The position numbers and the translations under genes are program-made. Positions 1 through 8,624 of a stretch of 64,000 nt of DNA are shown here, piece by piece (within the stretch, counting starts at the first letter, position 1; each line of letters begins with the position of its first letter). The stretch lies in the NCBI GenBank assembly GCA_035363115.1, contig DAOSEM010000007.1:134611-198610 (forward strand). The letters are read 5' to 3'. This DNA comes from Syntrophales bacterium. GTDB taxonomy: Bacteria; Desulfobacterota; Syntrophia; Syntrophales; PHBD01. The notes beneath the pieces were generated by a model. It ran no database searches. It was not told where the DNA came from and worked only from the letters and a program-made list of their open reading frames with translations.

Positions 1-1
1 T

Positions 2-118
2 TCACATGACCGTATTGAAGGCAGCAATATCCAGGTTGTGGTGGTGGCAGGCGCACAGCGTCTGCCCGTAGCGTTCTTTGCCGAAAAGAGCCGTGGGCAG
101 GGGGATCCCTTCCCATGA
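2..118 (+). CDS. C-terminal end of an unidentified protein (5' partial)
   Basis: An open frame enters from the left edge and stops with TGA at 116-118, leaving 38 residues. The tail contains a hydrophobic stretch (IQVVVVAGAQRLPVAFFAE) that looks like natural protein, and an intrinsic terminator follows 22 bases after the stop, which supports it as the end of a real gene. Too little remains to name a family. The opposite strand is also open here but reads through a strong + strand gene downstream and is a poorer candidate. Confidence 0.5.
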   Translation, partial: SHDRIEGSNIQVVVVAGAQRLPVAFFAEKSRGQGDPFP

Positions 119-140
119 CTCTGACAAACCTGAAAGAGCA

Positions 141-171
141 TGCCATGGGAAGACCCCATGGCATTTTTTTT
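141..171 (+). terminator. Rho-independent terminator
   Basis: The inverted repeat TGCCATGGG / CCCATGGCA with a short AGAC-type loop is followed by a run of eight T. It lies between the partial gene at the left edge and the TrpB-like gene, so the latter probably has its own promoter between 172 and 240. Confidence 0.8.
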
Positions 172-259
172 GCCGTGACGGGTTCTTCCCGAAGGGGCCG
201 GAGGACTTCGCGGATGGGCGGGTCCGGGGCCGATCAGCCGACAACGAAAGGAGAAAACC

Positions 260-1621
260 ATGGAACAGACGAAGATCCTTCTTGAAGACCGGGAGATCCC
301 CAGGCAGTGGTACAATATTCTGGCGGACGTGCCCACTCCCATGAGCCCGCCTCTTCACCCCGGAACAGGAGAGCCCGTCAAGGCCGAGGACCTCGCTCCC
401 ATCTTCCCGATGAACCTGATCGAGCAGGAAGTGACCACCGAGCGGTGGATCGATATCCCCGAGCCGGTGCTGGAGAAACTGATCCTCTATCGCCCCAGTC
501 CCCTGTGCCGAGCCAGGAACTTCGAAAAGCTTCTCGGTGCCCCGGTTAAGATCTATTACAAATACGAGGGAGTCAGCCCTGCGGGTTCTCACAAGCCCAA
601 CACGGCTATTCCACAAGCCTATTACAATAAGGTTTTTGGGATCAAAAGGCTCTCGACGGAAACGGGGGCCGGCCAGTGGGGAAGCGCGCTCAGCATGGCC
701 TGTGCGATGTTCGGGCTGGAATGCCGGGTTTTCATGGTTCGGGTCAGTTATGAACAGAAGCCCTACCGGAGAATGATGATGCGGACCTGGGGGGCAGACT
801 GTTTTCCCAGTCCCAGCACCCTGACCCAGGCGGGCCGGAACGTCCTGGCGGAGCATCCCGACTCCCCGGGCAGCCTGGGAATCGCCATCAGCGAAGCCAT
901 TGAAGATGCCGTCACGAAGCCCGATTCCAGGTACTCCCTCGGGAGCGTGCTGAACCATGTCCTTCTCCACCAGTCGATCATCGGGCTGGAGGCAAAAAAA
1001 CAGATGGATAAGGCTGGTGCATATCCCGACGTGGTCATCGGTTGCGCCGGCGGCGGCAGCAACTTTGCCGGGATCGCCACGCCGTTTCTGCAGGACAAGA
1101 TTCATGGAAAACAGGTGCAGGTCATTGCCTCCGAGCCGACGTCCTGCCCGACGCTCACAAGGGGGCCATTTGCCTATGATTTCGGCGATCTGGCAAAGAT
1201 GACCCCACTCCTTCCCATGTATACGCTGGGGCATGACTTCGTGCCGGCACCAATCCATGCTGGCGGCCTCCGCTATCACGGCATGGCACCGGTCGTCAGC
1301 CACCTGGTCCGGCTCGGCCTGGTCGAGCCCCGGGGATATCACCAGCTGGAAACATTTGAGGCGGGTGTTCAGTTTGCCCGGACCGAGGGCATCATCCCGG
1401 CACCTGAGTCCAATCATGCCATTGCCGCGGTGGTGGACGAGGCGCGCCGGGCCAAGGCCGAGGGGAAGGAAAAGGTGATCCTCTTCAACCTGAGTGGCCA
1501 TGGAATGGTGGATCTTGCCTCCTATGATGCCTACTTCGAAGGGAACCTGTTACCCTACGAACTGCCTGAAGAGGAGATCGAGCGTGCCCTGAAGGCGATC
1601 GAGGGTTTTCCCAAACCCTGA
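260..1621 (+). CDS. trpB: TrpB2-type tryptophan synthase beta chain (PLP-dependent)
   Basis: This 453-residue protein belongs to the TrpB2 branch, which makes tryptophan from indole and serine and often stands apart from trpA. The PLP lysine is K112 in GSHKPN; the glycine-rich phosphate loop is CAGGGSN, and a C-terminal NLSGHG motif is present. The length is longer than canonical TrpB (~400) and typical for TrpB2, which has an N-terminal extension (DVPTPMSPPLHPGTGEPV region). A good ribosome site (AAAGGAG) lies 7-12 bases before the ATG. No trpA or other trp gene lies nearby, so it may serve indole salvage or supply a non-adjacent alpha chain; that is inference. Confidence 0.93.
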   Translation: MEQTKILLEDREIPRQWYNILADVPTPMSPPLHPGTGEPVKAEDLAPIFPMNLIEQEVTTERWIDIPEPVLEKLILYRPSPLCRARNFEKLLGAPVKIYYKYEGVSPAGSHKPNTAIPQAYYNKVFGIKRLSTETGAGQWGSALSMACAMFGLECRVFMVRVSYEQKPYRRMMMRTWGADCFPSPSTLTQAGRNVLAEHPDSPGSLGIAISEAIEDAVTKPDSRYSLGSVLNHVLLHQSIIGLEAKKQMDKAGAYPDVVIGCAGGGSNFAGIATPFLQDKIHGKQVQVIASEPTSCPTLTRGPFAYDFGDLAKMTPLLPMYTLGHDFVPAPIHAGGLRYHGMAPVVSHLVRLGLVEPRGYHQLETFEAGVQFARTEGIIPAPESNHAIAAVVDEARRAKAEGKEKVILFNLSGHGMVDLASYDAYFEGNLLPYELPEEEIERALKAIEGFPKP

Positions 1622-1906
1622 CGGGGATTCGTTCCTGCTTCATCGGCCTTCCATCCCGGTGGCGGCGGCCAGCCCGCTGCCGCCGGGACGGGTCCGATCG
1701 GAACGGATGCCTCGTCATGTCCGCGGCGGATCGCTTGTCCGGTTCTGATAGGATTACCCGACGATCCTGCGCCATGGGGACGATCCCACCCCCTTGTGGC
1801 CTCCGTTTCCTTCCGTTTAATTCATTGCCAACCCCCACGACATGGGGCATGATGCAGCCGTTGCCGGACCCGCCGCCGGCGGCGGGCCCGGGAGAGGATG
1901 ATAAGA

Positions 1907-2161
1907 ATGGCTGAACAGTCCGGGAAACTCGTTCTACGCTGTCCCCGCCTGGGTGGAGAAGTTCACCTGACCTACTGTCTCCGGGAGTCCGCGGGGCGTC
2001 CCTGCATAAGGACCCTCCAGTGCTGGCATGCGGTTCCGCAGGTCTGTGAACGGCTGATGAAACGCCTGCCGGAAGACGAGATCCGGCGTCTGATGGAACC
2101 GGTGCCCCGGGATCGGATGTCCGTCATCCTGGATGCGGCGGAGCAGGGAAAGCGGCGCTGA
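1907..2161 (+). CDS. Small cysteine-containing conserved hypothetical protein
   Basis: This 84-residue protein starts at the second of two in-frame ATGs (1898 and 1907); the GGGAGAGG motif at about 1889-1896 is better spaced for 1907. It has four cysteines in its first half (CPRLGG, TYC, RPCIRTLQC, VC), a pattern that could bind zinc or an iron-sulfur cluster, followed by an acidic/basic helical half. It ends 27 bases before rarA and may be co-transcribed with it. I do not recognise the family; the even composition and tight spacing favour a real gene. Confidence 0.65.
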   Translation: MAEQSGKLVLRCPRLGGEVHLTYCLRESAGRPCIRTLQCWHAVPQVCERLMKRLPEDEIRRLMEPVPRDRMSVILDAAEQGKRR

Positions 2162-2188
2162 CGGTCCACTGGTCCGTCGGGATGAATC

Positions 2189-3541
2189 ATGGACCTTTTC
2201 GAGAGGGATGAACCCGGAGCAGCCGGCCGCCCCTTGGCGGAGCGGATGAGGCCGCGCACCCTGGAGGATTACTCCGGCCAGGAGCATATTGTGGGGCCGG
2301 ATACGCTTCTGAGGCGGGCCATCGGCCAGGATCGCCTGTTTTCCATGATCCTCTGGGGTCCTCCCGGCTCCGGAAAGACCACCCTCGCCCGGATTCTCGC
2401 CGGCGAGACGAAATCTCATTTCATCAGTTTCTCCGCCGTGCTGTCGGGGGTGAAGGAAATCCGGGCCGTCATTGAAGAGGCGCGCCGGATGAGGCAGCTC
2501 GGACGCCAGACCATCCTTTTCGTCGATGAAATCCATCGGTTCAACAAGGCCCAGCAGGATGCGTTTCTCCCCCATGTGGAGAGCGGCCTGATCACCCTGG
2601 TAGGGGCGACGACGGAAAACCCGTCTTTCGAGATCATCGCCCCTCTCCTGTCGCGCTGCCGGGTCCTGGTTCTGAAACCCCTCTCGGAGCAAAGCCTGGT
2701 GCGTCTTCTCCGGCGAGCCATCGAAGACGCGGACCAGGGACTCGGGAAGATGAACCTCCGGATCGAAGACAGCGCCCTGGAGGTCCTTGCCCGCTTTGCT
2801 GACGGGGACGCCCGGGCGGCCCTGAACGGACTGGAGGCGGTGGCGGCGTTTCTTTCTTCCGGGGAAGGTGACGGAGAAGCGGTGACACCGGAGCGGATCG
2901 GACAGATTCTCCAGAGAAAGTCGCTCCTGTATGACAAGGAAGGGGAGGAACACTACAATCTCATCTCGGCGCTGCACAAAAGCCTCAGGGACAGCGACCC
3001 CGATGCCTCTCTTTACTGGCTGGCCCGGATGCTGGCGGCCGGGGAGGACCCTCTTTACGTGGCCCGGCGGATGATCCGTTTTGCCTCGGAGGACGTCGGC
3101 AATGCCGACCCCCGGGCATTATCCCTGGCGATCGACGCCCTGCAGGCGTACCATTTCCTGGGTTCTCCGGAGGGGGAGCTTGCACTGGCCCAGGCGGCCC
3201 TCTATCTGGCCACGGCCCCCAAGAGCAATGCCGCCTACATTGCCTTCGGCAGAGTCCAGGGAGAGATCCGCAGGACGGGAAGCCTGCCGGTCCCCCTGCA
3301 TATTCGAAACGCTCCCACCCGGCTCATGAAGGAGCTTGGTTACGGCGATGGGTACCGCTATGCCCATGATTACGAGGACGCCATGGTGTTTCAGGAACAT
3401 CTGCCGGAAGAGCTGCGGGGGAAGCGCTTTTACGACCCGACGGACCGGGGATACGAAAAGATGATCGGAGAAAGACTGGCCTGGTGGCGGAAACGGATGC
3501 AGGATTCGAAGGGCAGGCACAAAAAGGAAGAGGAGGCCTGA
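2189..3541 (+). CDS. rarA: Replication-associated recombination protein A (RarA/MgsA), AAA+ ATPase
   Basis: This 450-residue clamp-loader-like AAA+ ATPase of the RarA/MgsA/WRNIP1 family acts at stalled replication forks. Walker A is GPPGSGKTT at residues 57-65, Walker B is FVDEIHRFNK near 113-122, and sensor 1 is GATTENPSFE. The C-terminal half has the RarA tetramerisation region (KSNAAY, PVPLHIRNAPT, YGYGYRYAHD-like motifs). Length is normal for the family. The stop codon is built into the loop of the terminator that follows, so this is the last gene of its unit. Confidence 0.95.
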   Translation: MDLFERDEPGAAGRPLAERMRPRTLEDYSGQEHIVGPDTLLRRAIGQDRLFSMILWGPPGSGKTTLARILAGETKSHFISFSAVLSGVKEIRAVIEEARRMRQLGRQTILFVDEIHRFNKAQQDAFLPHVESGLITLVGATTENPSFEIIAPLLSRCRVLVLKPLSEQSLVRLLRRAIEDADQGLGKMNLRIEDSALEVLARFADGDARAALNGLEAVAAFLSSGEGDGEAVTPERIGQILQRKSLLYDKEGEEHYNLISALHKSLRDSDPDASLYWLARMLAAGEDPLYVARRMIRFASEDVGNADPRALSLAIDALQAYHFLGSPEGELALAQAALYLATAPKSNAAYIAFGRVQGEIRRTGSLPVPLHIRNAPTRLMKELGYGDGYRYAHDYEDAMVFQEHLPEELRGKRFYDPTDRGYEKMIGERLAWWRKRMQDSKGRHKKEEEA

Positions 3542-3555
3542 CGGCCTCCTCTTCC
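3526..3555 (+). terminator. Terminator hairpin overlapping the rarA stop codon
   Basis: A perfect 13-bp inverted repeat (3526-3538 with 3543-3555) has a TGAC loop that contains the rarA stop. The sequence after it is T-rich (GGTTGTCTTGTTGG) rather than a pure T run, so efficiency is uncertain. Confidence 0.7.
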
Positions 3556-4019
3556 GGTTGTCTTGTTGGATTGCTTCTTGAAACGCTTGCTTTGCCATCG
3601 GCCGACCCTGCCCGGTTGATCAGCCGTATTGTTTCGTTTGTTGCCTTTCTTTATTCAGGAATCGTGCCAAAGCGGGCATGTTTGTAACCGTTCGATATTG
3701 TTCCGTATGTATCGAATGGCCGATTCCTGGATCCGGTCGGAGAAAACAAAGCCTGTTCAACCCGCTGATCGCTTTCCGGGGCTCTCTTTTAAAAAACACA
3801 GAAAAATCGGTTACTAAAGAATCGTGACAAAAATTGTCACGCCCTGACAAAAAATGTCTGCCGTCCATTCCCTGCCGGAGTTGGGGAAACTTCTCCCCCC
3901 CGGACCGTGCCGACGGTGGCCTTCGTTGTCCGTCACGGCACGTCGTCGCGGTTGACTTTTCCCGGGAAACTCCTATGATGCGGAAAACTTCCACAATCTT
4001 GCCGGAGGGAATCGACTCC
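3542..4019. other. Intergenic region between rarA and the sensor kinase
   Basis: This 478-base stretch holds no convincing gene; short open frames on both strands lack ribosome sites and protein-like composition. It is AT-rich around 3780-3860 compared with its neighbours and contains the TGACA-type palindromes annotated separately, so its likely role is the promoter/leader region of the two-component operon. Confidence 0.5.
3823..3859. promoter_or_regulatory. Tandem palindromic operator-like sites upstream of the kinase
   Basis: CGTGACAAAAATTGTCACG (3823-3841) is a perfect 8-bp inverted repeat around AAA. A second site, TGACAAAAAATGTCT (3845-3859), matches the first at 13 of 15 positions and starts exactly 20 bases after the equivalent base of the first, about two helical turns. 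Two same-face dyads upstream of an NtrB/NtrC-like pair are what an enhancer-binding response regulator would use; autoregulation is inference. Confidence 0.65.
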
Positions 4020-5795
4020 GTGAAGGACCCTCGAAAAATTGTCTGGGAACACCATGCCGCCCGGGATCGACGTTCGTTCCTGCCCCCGCTGGCCATGACG
4101 GTTGTCTGCGGCGTCTTCATCGGTCTGATCCTGGTTATGGGCCTGTTCACCCGCCAGAGCATCGATCGGACCCTGACGCGGTTCATGGAGGAGCGTGCCC
4201 AGGGCTTCGTAGGCGTCGTGGAACGGTTGGCCCAGGAGAACATCGACAATCTCAATCGGCTCGTGCAAGAACAGCGCCGCCAGGGAGGACGGTTTACCCC
4301 GCTTTCGGAGTCGATGCTGGCCACCCAGCGCTCTTTCATGGCCTCCCTTGTCGAGATCGCCCGGGATGTAGACCGGGACTGGAAGGAGGGACGGTTGAGC
4401 AATGACTCCCTCAAAAAACTCGCTGCGGAACGGGGCGTCTGGCTCATCGCCGCCCTCAACCGGGAAGGCGTCTCCGTCTACTCGAGCCGGCTTCTGCCCA
4501 CCGATGCCGAGCGGAATGATACGGCCGGTTCCCGGCCTGTCACCCTTTCCGGCCTCAACCGTCTGTCGGAGAAGAAGCGGATATCCTTTATCGCCCTGCG
4601 GAGACCCGATGGAAGTGGGACGACCGTCATTGCCCTGGATGCCGAGACCAACCGCTCCTTCGGGATCAGGATCTCTGTGGAGAGAGCCCTGCGGGAGCTC
4701 GGAAAGGGCCAGGGACTTGTTTACCTGGCGGCGAAGGAACCGCAGGGACGGCTCCTGGGAAGTCTGGGAAAAGAGCCCGAGGCGTGGGCGGAAGGAGAGG
4801 TTCCGCTATCAAAAATCCTTGCCGGATCCCAGGCGATCTCCAGCCGCAAGGTTACCATCGAGGGAATGAGGCTCTTTGACTTTGCGACCCCGTTGAAACT
4901 GAACGGCCAGGTGGCGGGATACGTTCGAATCGGCCTCGACCGGGGTGCCGCGGACCAGATCCTGTCGGAAAACGAGCGCCAGATTTTTATCTTTGCGGCC
5001 CTGGTCATGGTCATCATGCTCCTGTCGATGTGGTTCCTCTACCAGAGCCAGAACCGGCACATCACCCGGATTGTCGAGATGGAGAGGCGTCTGGAGAAGG
5101 CGGAACGGCTCTCGGCTCTTGGAAAACTGGCGGCGGGCGTGGCCCACGAGATCCGCAATCCATTGAACGCCATCAGCATGGCCAGCCAGCGCCTGAAGCG
5201 GGACTATGTGCCCGATGCGGATGGCAAAAAGGAGGAATTTCAGGTCCTGACCGGCGTGATCCGAGACGAGATACGGCGACTCAACGGGATCATCGAGGAA
5301 TTCCTCACCTTCTCCAGGAGCCGTCGGCTGGAGCTGCACGATTATCCCGTGTCGGAGGTCCTCCAGAAGATCGTGAACCTGATCCGGGCGGAGGCCGATG
5401 AAAAAGGGATTGCCATCGAGACCCGCTGGGGAGATCCGCCGGTGGTTGTTCCCATGGATGTGGACAAGCTCCAGCAGGCGCTTCTGAATTTCATTAAGAA
5501 TGCCATGGAATCGATGGAGGACAGCGGTACGCTGACCCTGGCGGCAGGTCGATCCTCCCGTGGACGGGTGAACATCCGGGTTGCCGATACGGGATGCGGA
5601 ATGACGGAGGAACAGATCGAGCAGATCTTCAACCCTGAATACACGACCAAGGAGAAGGGGTTGGGATTGGGGCTTCCTCTGGCCCATGAAATCATCCGGG
5701 GGCACGGCGGGGAGATCCGGGTCACCAGCCGCCAGGGGGAAGGGACGACCTTCGAGATATTTCTGCCGGCGGAGAGAGCCGGCTCCAAAGTGTGA
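4020..5795 (+). CDS. Membrane-bound sensor histidine kinase (NtrB-like output)
   Basis: From the GTG at 4020 (GGAGGG at 4004-4009) the protein has 591 residues; an upstream ATG at 3975 lacks a ribosome site. It has a transmembrane segment near residues 22-43, a ~275-residue extracytoplasmic sensor domain, a second segment near 322-342, a HisKA domain with phospho-acceptor H376 in GVAHEIRNPL, and a HATPase domain with N-box (NFIKNAMESM), DTGCGM and GLGLGLPL motifs. The ligand is not evident; the outer region is cache-like in size. It pairs with the response regulator 250 bases downstream, the usual arrangement for sigma-54-type two-component systems. Confidence 0.92.
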   Translation: MKDPRKIVWEHHAARDRRSFLPPLAMTVVCGVFIGLILVMGLFTRQSIDRTLTRFMEERAQGFVGVVERLAQENIDNLNRLVQEQRRQGGRFTPLSESMLATQRSFMASLVEIARDVDRDWKEGRLSNDSLKKLAAERGVWLIAALNREGVSVYSSRLLPTDAERNDTAGSRPVTLSGLNRLSEKKRISFIALRRPDGSGTTVIALDAETNRSFGIRISVERALRELGKGQGLVYLAAKEPQGRLLGSLGKEPEAWAEGEVPLSKILAGSQAISSRKVTIEGMRLFDFATPLKLNGQVAGYVRIGLDRGAADQILSENERQIFIFAALVMVIMLLSMWFLYQSQNRHITRIVEMERRLEKAERLSALGKLAAGVAHEIRNPLNAISMASQRLKRDYVPDADGKKEEFQVLTGVIRDEIRRLNGIIEEFLTFSRSRRLELHDYPVSEVLQKIVNLIRAEADEKGIAIETRWGDPPVVVPMDVDKLQQALLNFIKNAMESMEDSGTLTLAAGRSSRGRVNIRVADTGCGMTEEQIEQIFNPEYTTKEKGLGLGLPLAHEIIRGHGGEIRVTSRQGEGTTFEIFLPAERAGSKV

Positions 5796-5797
5796 TG

Positions 5798-5919
5798 GGG
5801 CTGCTGAACAACGCCCGTCTGTTTTGTTCCCCTCGTCCTTCGCCGCTCGATGTACGAAAAAGGACGACTCGCGGCTCAGTCCATCGGGAGCCTCGCATCC
5901 GGACATTTTTGAGCAGCCC
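5798..5919. repeat. Imperfect palindromic element between kinase and regulator (MITE/REP-like)
   Basis: Terminal inverted repeats GGGCTGCTGAACAA (5798-5811) and TTTTTGAGCAGCCC (5906-5919) match at 12 of 14 positions. A second inverted repeat, CGTCCTT with AAGGACG, lies inside, so the transcript could fold into a long hairpin. No coding frame is supported. It may be a miniature inverted-repeat element or an mRNA structure that tunes regulator expression relative to the kinase. No second copy was noticed in this window. Confidence 0.5.
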
Positions 5920-6046
5920 TGTGAAGGCTTGTGAGTTGACAAAGATGTTGAAAAGTAGCTGCCTGCAACATTTCGGGTTGGGGACAGATTGAATCTTTTC
6001 CCGATCTGCCAGGCTGTACTCTAAAGAATGACCTAGAGGGACGGGA

Positions 6047-7411
6047 ATGAAGAACCTCAATATCCTGATCGTTGAAGACGGCCAGTCGCAGCGGCAGATG
6101 CTCCGCGATTTCCTCAACGGGGAAGGGTACAGCGTGGCCGAGGCGGAGAACGGCGAGACCGCCATTTCCCAGGTGAGAAACCGCCATTTCGACCTGCTTC
6201 TCCTGGACTATAAGATGCCCGGTATGGACGGCATGCAGGTTCTCAAGGAGGTCAAGCGGATCAATCCCGAAATCGACGTCGTCATCGTCACGGCGTTTGG
6301 AACCATCGAGACGGCGGTCGACGCCATGAAAGCCGGCGCCCTCGATTACATCACAAAGCCCATCGAGTTCGACGAGCTGCTCCTCCTGGTGGACCGGGTG
6401 GCGGAGCGCCGGACGCTGATCCGTGAAAACGAGCTTCTCCGCCAGGAGCTCCAGCAGAAAGGCGTTACCTCGGAGCAGATCATTTACGCGAGCAACGCCA
6501 TGGGGGAACTCATCAACCTCGCGGGACGGGTCGCTGCCAGCCGGGCAACGGTCCTAATCCAGGGGGAAAGCGGGACGGGAAAGGAATTGATGGCGCGCCT
6601 GGTCCACCAGTTGAGTCCGCGCTCTACGAAACCGTTCATCGCTGTCAACTGCGGAGCCTTGCATGAGAACCTCCTGGAGAGCGAGCTCTTCGGACACGAG
6701 CGGGGCGCCTTCACGGGGGCCGTGGCGCGACGCATCGGACGGTTCGAGGAGGCCGACGGGGGGACCCTCTTCTTGGACGAGGTAGGGGAGCTTTCGCCAT
6801 CGGTCCAGGTCAAGCTGCTCCGCTTTCTCCAGGAGCGTGAGTTCCAACGCCTGGGGGGAAACCAGACGCTCCGGTCGGACGTACGGATCATCAGCGCCAC
6901 CAACCGCAACCTGGAAAGCCGGGTCAGGGAGGGAGCATTCCGGGAGGACCTGTTTTACCGCCTCAATGTTGTCCTCATGTCCGTTCCGCCCCTCCGGGAA
7001 AGAAAGGACGACATCCCCGACCTTGTGCAGCATTTCATTTCGCGGTTCCGTGCCGAAAACGGCAAGGAGATCGAGGGAGTCAGCCGGGAAGCCCAGGATC
7101 TGCTCATGAAATACGACTACCCTGGCAACGTCCGGGAGCTGGAAAACATCCTGGAGCGGGCGGTCGTGATCGCCCGGAACCCGCTGATCACGGCGGACGA
7201 CCTCCCCTTCCGCGACGACTGGTCCGAAGCCGAGGAGGATGGGACGGGTAGCGAGGGACCTCTCAGGAACGCCGTGGAGGACCTGGAAAGGCGGCTGATC
7301 CTGGATGCCATGGAAAAAGCCGGGGGACAGCACCTCAAGGCGGCGGAGAGCCTCGGGCTGAACAAGCGGATGCTCCGGTACAAGCTGAAGAAGTATGGAA
7401 TCCGTGGTTGA
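6047..7411 (+). CDS. Sigma-54-dependent response regulator (NtrC family)
   Basis: The 454 residues comprise a receiver domain (residues 1-120, acidic pocket E10/D11, phospho-acceptor D54 in LLLDYK), an AAA+ domain with Walker A GESGTGKE near 172 and the sigma-54-contacting GAFTGA loop, Walker B FLDEVGEL, and a C-terminal Fis-type helix-turn-helix (HLKAAESLGLNKRMLRYKLKKY). It activates sigma-54 promoters once phosphorylated, presumably by the kinase upstream. The target genes cannot be read from the context; the dyads at 3823-3859 are the best candidate binding sites. Confidence 0.95.
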   Translation: MKNLNILIVEDGQSQRQMLRDFLNGEGYSVAEAENGETAISQVRNRHFDLLLLDYKMPGMDGMQVLKEVKRINPEIDVVIVTAFGTIETAVDAMKAGALDYITKPIEFDELLLLVDRVAERRTLIRENELLRQELQQKGVTSEQIIYASNAMGELINLAGRVAASRATVLIQGESGTGKELMARLVHQLSPRSTKPFIAVNCGALHENLLESELFGHERGAFTGAVARRIGRFEEADGGTLFLDEVGELSPSVQVKLLRFLQEREFQRLGGNQTLRSDVRIISATNRNLESRVREGAFREDLFYRLNVVLMSVPPLRERKDDIPDLVQHFISRFRAENGKEIEGVSREAQDLLMKYDYPGNVRELENILERAVVIARNPLITADDLPFRDDWSEAEEDGTGSEGPLRNAVEDLERRLILDAMEKAGGQHLKAAESLGLNKRMLRYKLKKYGIRG

Positions 7412-7414
7412 AGA

Positions 7415-7744
7415 GTGAGCATGCCGATGGAGACGTTTATCCAGGTCGTGACGACGGTAGAGAAGCAGGAGGATGCACAGCGGATCGCCCGGGCCATGGT
7501 GGAGAAGCGCCTTGCCGCCTGTGCCCAGGTGGTCGGACCGATCACGAGCACCTACTGGTGGAAAGGGCGGATCGAGGAGGCACAGGAGTGGCAGTGCCTC
7601 CTGAAGACCCGGGAAGACCGGTTCGATGTGCTGGAGCAGGCCATTCGGGGAATTCATCCTTACGAAGTTCCGGAAATCGTCTCCATGCCCCTGGTGCAGG
7701 TGAGTCCCGCCTACCGGGAATGGCTCCGGCAGGAGCTCACTTGA
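7415..7744 (+). CDS. cutA: CutA1 divalent-cation tolerance protein
   Basis: This 109-residue protein (GTG at 7415; in-frame ATGs at 7421 and 7427) has the CutA signatures KRLAACAQVVGPITSTYWW and HPYEVPEIV and the usual length. CutA is a trimeric ferredoxin-like-fold protein linked to copper tolerance, of unclear mechanism. It starts 4 bases after the regulator stop, so translation is probably coupled. Its last 8 bases overlap the end of the convergent methyltransferase gene. Confidence 0.92.
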   Translation: MSMPMETFIQVVTTVEKQEDAQRIARAMVEKRLAACAQVVGPITSTYWWKGRIEEAQEWQCLLKTREDRFDVLEQAIRGIHPYEVPEIVSMPLVQVSPAYREWLRQELT

Positions 7745-8369
7745 CGGCACGGCCGTAAAGCGCCGTCGTTCTTGATCCGACGATCCGGATCTCCTCAACG
7801 GTGAGAGAAGCTTCTTCCAGAAGCTCCCTGAGCCGGGAGGGGGTGAACAAGATCAGCCCATCCGGAGGGGGCGGTCCGAACATCCTGTAATAACGCATTG
7901 CCATCCAGAACACCTCCCAGGGGGGCATGCCGAAATCCGTGTAGGAAATGACCAGGACCCGGCCATGCCGCCTGACCACCCTGCCCGCTTCCTGCAAAGC
8001 CCTCAGCGGGTCGGGGATCGTGTGCAGGACGTTGGCAATGACGACCGTATCGAAACGCTCATCCGGAAAGGGTAGGTTCCGGCAGTCCGCTTCCCGCAGC
8101 TGGACGTTCGGACATCGTCCCAGCCGGATCATGGCCGTCTCGAGCATTTCTCCGGACAGGTCGGTTGCCAGTACCTGTGACGAACGCTCCGCGAGAATCC
8201 GGGTGAAATAACCCGCCCCGCATCCGCACTCGAGAACCTCCTTCAGCGGTCCCTCGCGTCGCAGTTCATCCACCAGCCTCTCCCGGATGTCCCGTCCCAC
8301 GACATATTCCGTGGCACGGTCGTAGCGGGCGGCGAAACGGCCCCAGTACGTGTCTTTCCTCGGGTGCAT
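7737..8369 (-). CDS. Class I SAM-dependent methyltransferase (UbiE/methyltransferase-11 type)
   Basis: The 210 residues include SAM motif I ECGCGAGYFTRIL near residue 46, the acidic ribose ligand ATDLSGEML, motif II-like LREADCRNLPFPDERFDTVV and a post-motif (GRVVRRHGRVLVISY). The substrate cannot be inferred. It is a single gene on the minus strand, convergent with cutA (8-base overlap) and divergent from the Skp-like gene. The final third is rich in bulky residues and prolines (YYRMFGPPPPDG), which may be a substrate lid. Confidence 0.85.
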   Translation of the reverse strand: MHPRKDTYWGRFAARYDRATEYVVGRDIRERLVDELRREGPLKEVLECGCGAGYFTRILAERSSQVLATDLSGEMLETAMIRLGRCPNVQLREADCRNLPFPDERFDTVVIANVLHTIPDPLRALQEAGRVVRRHGRVLVISYTDFGMPPWEVFWMAMRYYRMFGPPPPDGLILFTPSRLRELLEEASLTVEEIRIVGSRTTALYGRAVK

Positions 8370-8624
8370 GGCGGGCTTCCCTTTCGACGCTTCGTGCCGT
8401 CGGTTTGAATCGGGCTTGAAGTGAAAGATCTCGGCCGGCTGGTTCCTTCCGCTTCAAGGTAACACGATCAAATGGAGAAGTCCATGATACGACGGGCATA
8501 ATGACCCCGGGAAGGACACCTCTTTTCCCTGTCGGGCCTTTCCCTTTTCTGGTATATGCCACGGACCGCTTCCCGATCCATGTACTCGATTCCGGCCTCT
8601 CGGCCGAAGATGGGAGGAATGTTT

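Noticed and set aside
2..1501. A 499-codon open frame on the minus strand opposite the TrpB2 gene
   Set aside because: It mirrors a strong + strand gene with PLP motifs, has low-complexity Arg/Gly/Pro/His composition and no ribosome site; long antisense frames are expected in this GC-rich DNA. The same applies to the long minus-strand frames at 18980-21394, 44298-46196 and 59358-61748 and + strand frames at 12105-12968 and 51163-53022.
3931..3947. A sigma-54-like promoter (CGGCACGTCGTCGCGG) before the sensor kinase
   Set aside because: The GG and GC elements are 9 rather than 10 bases apart and the -12 TTGC is not conserved, so I do not call it.
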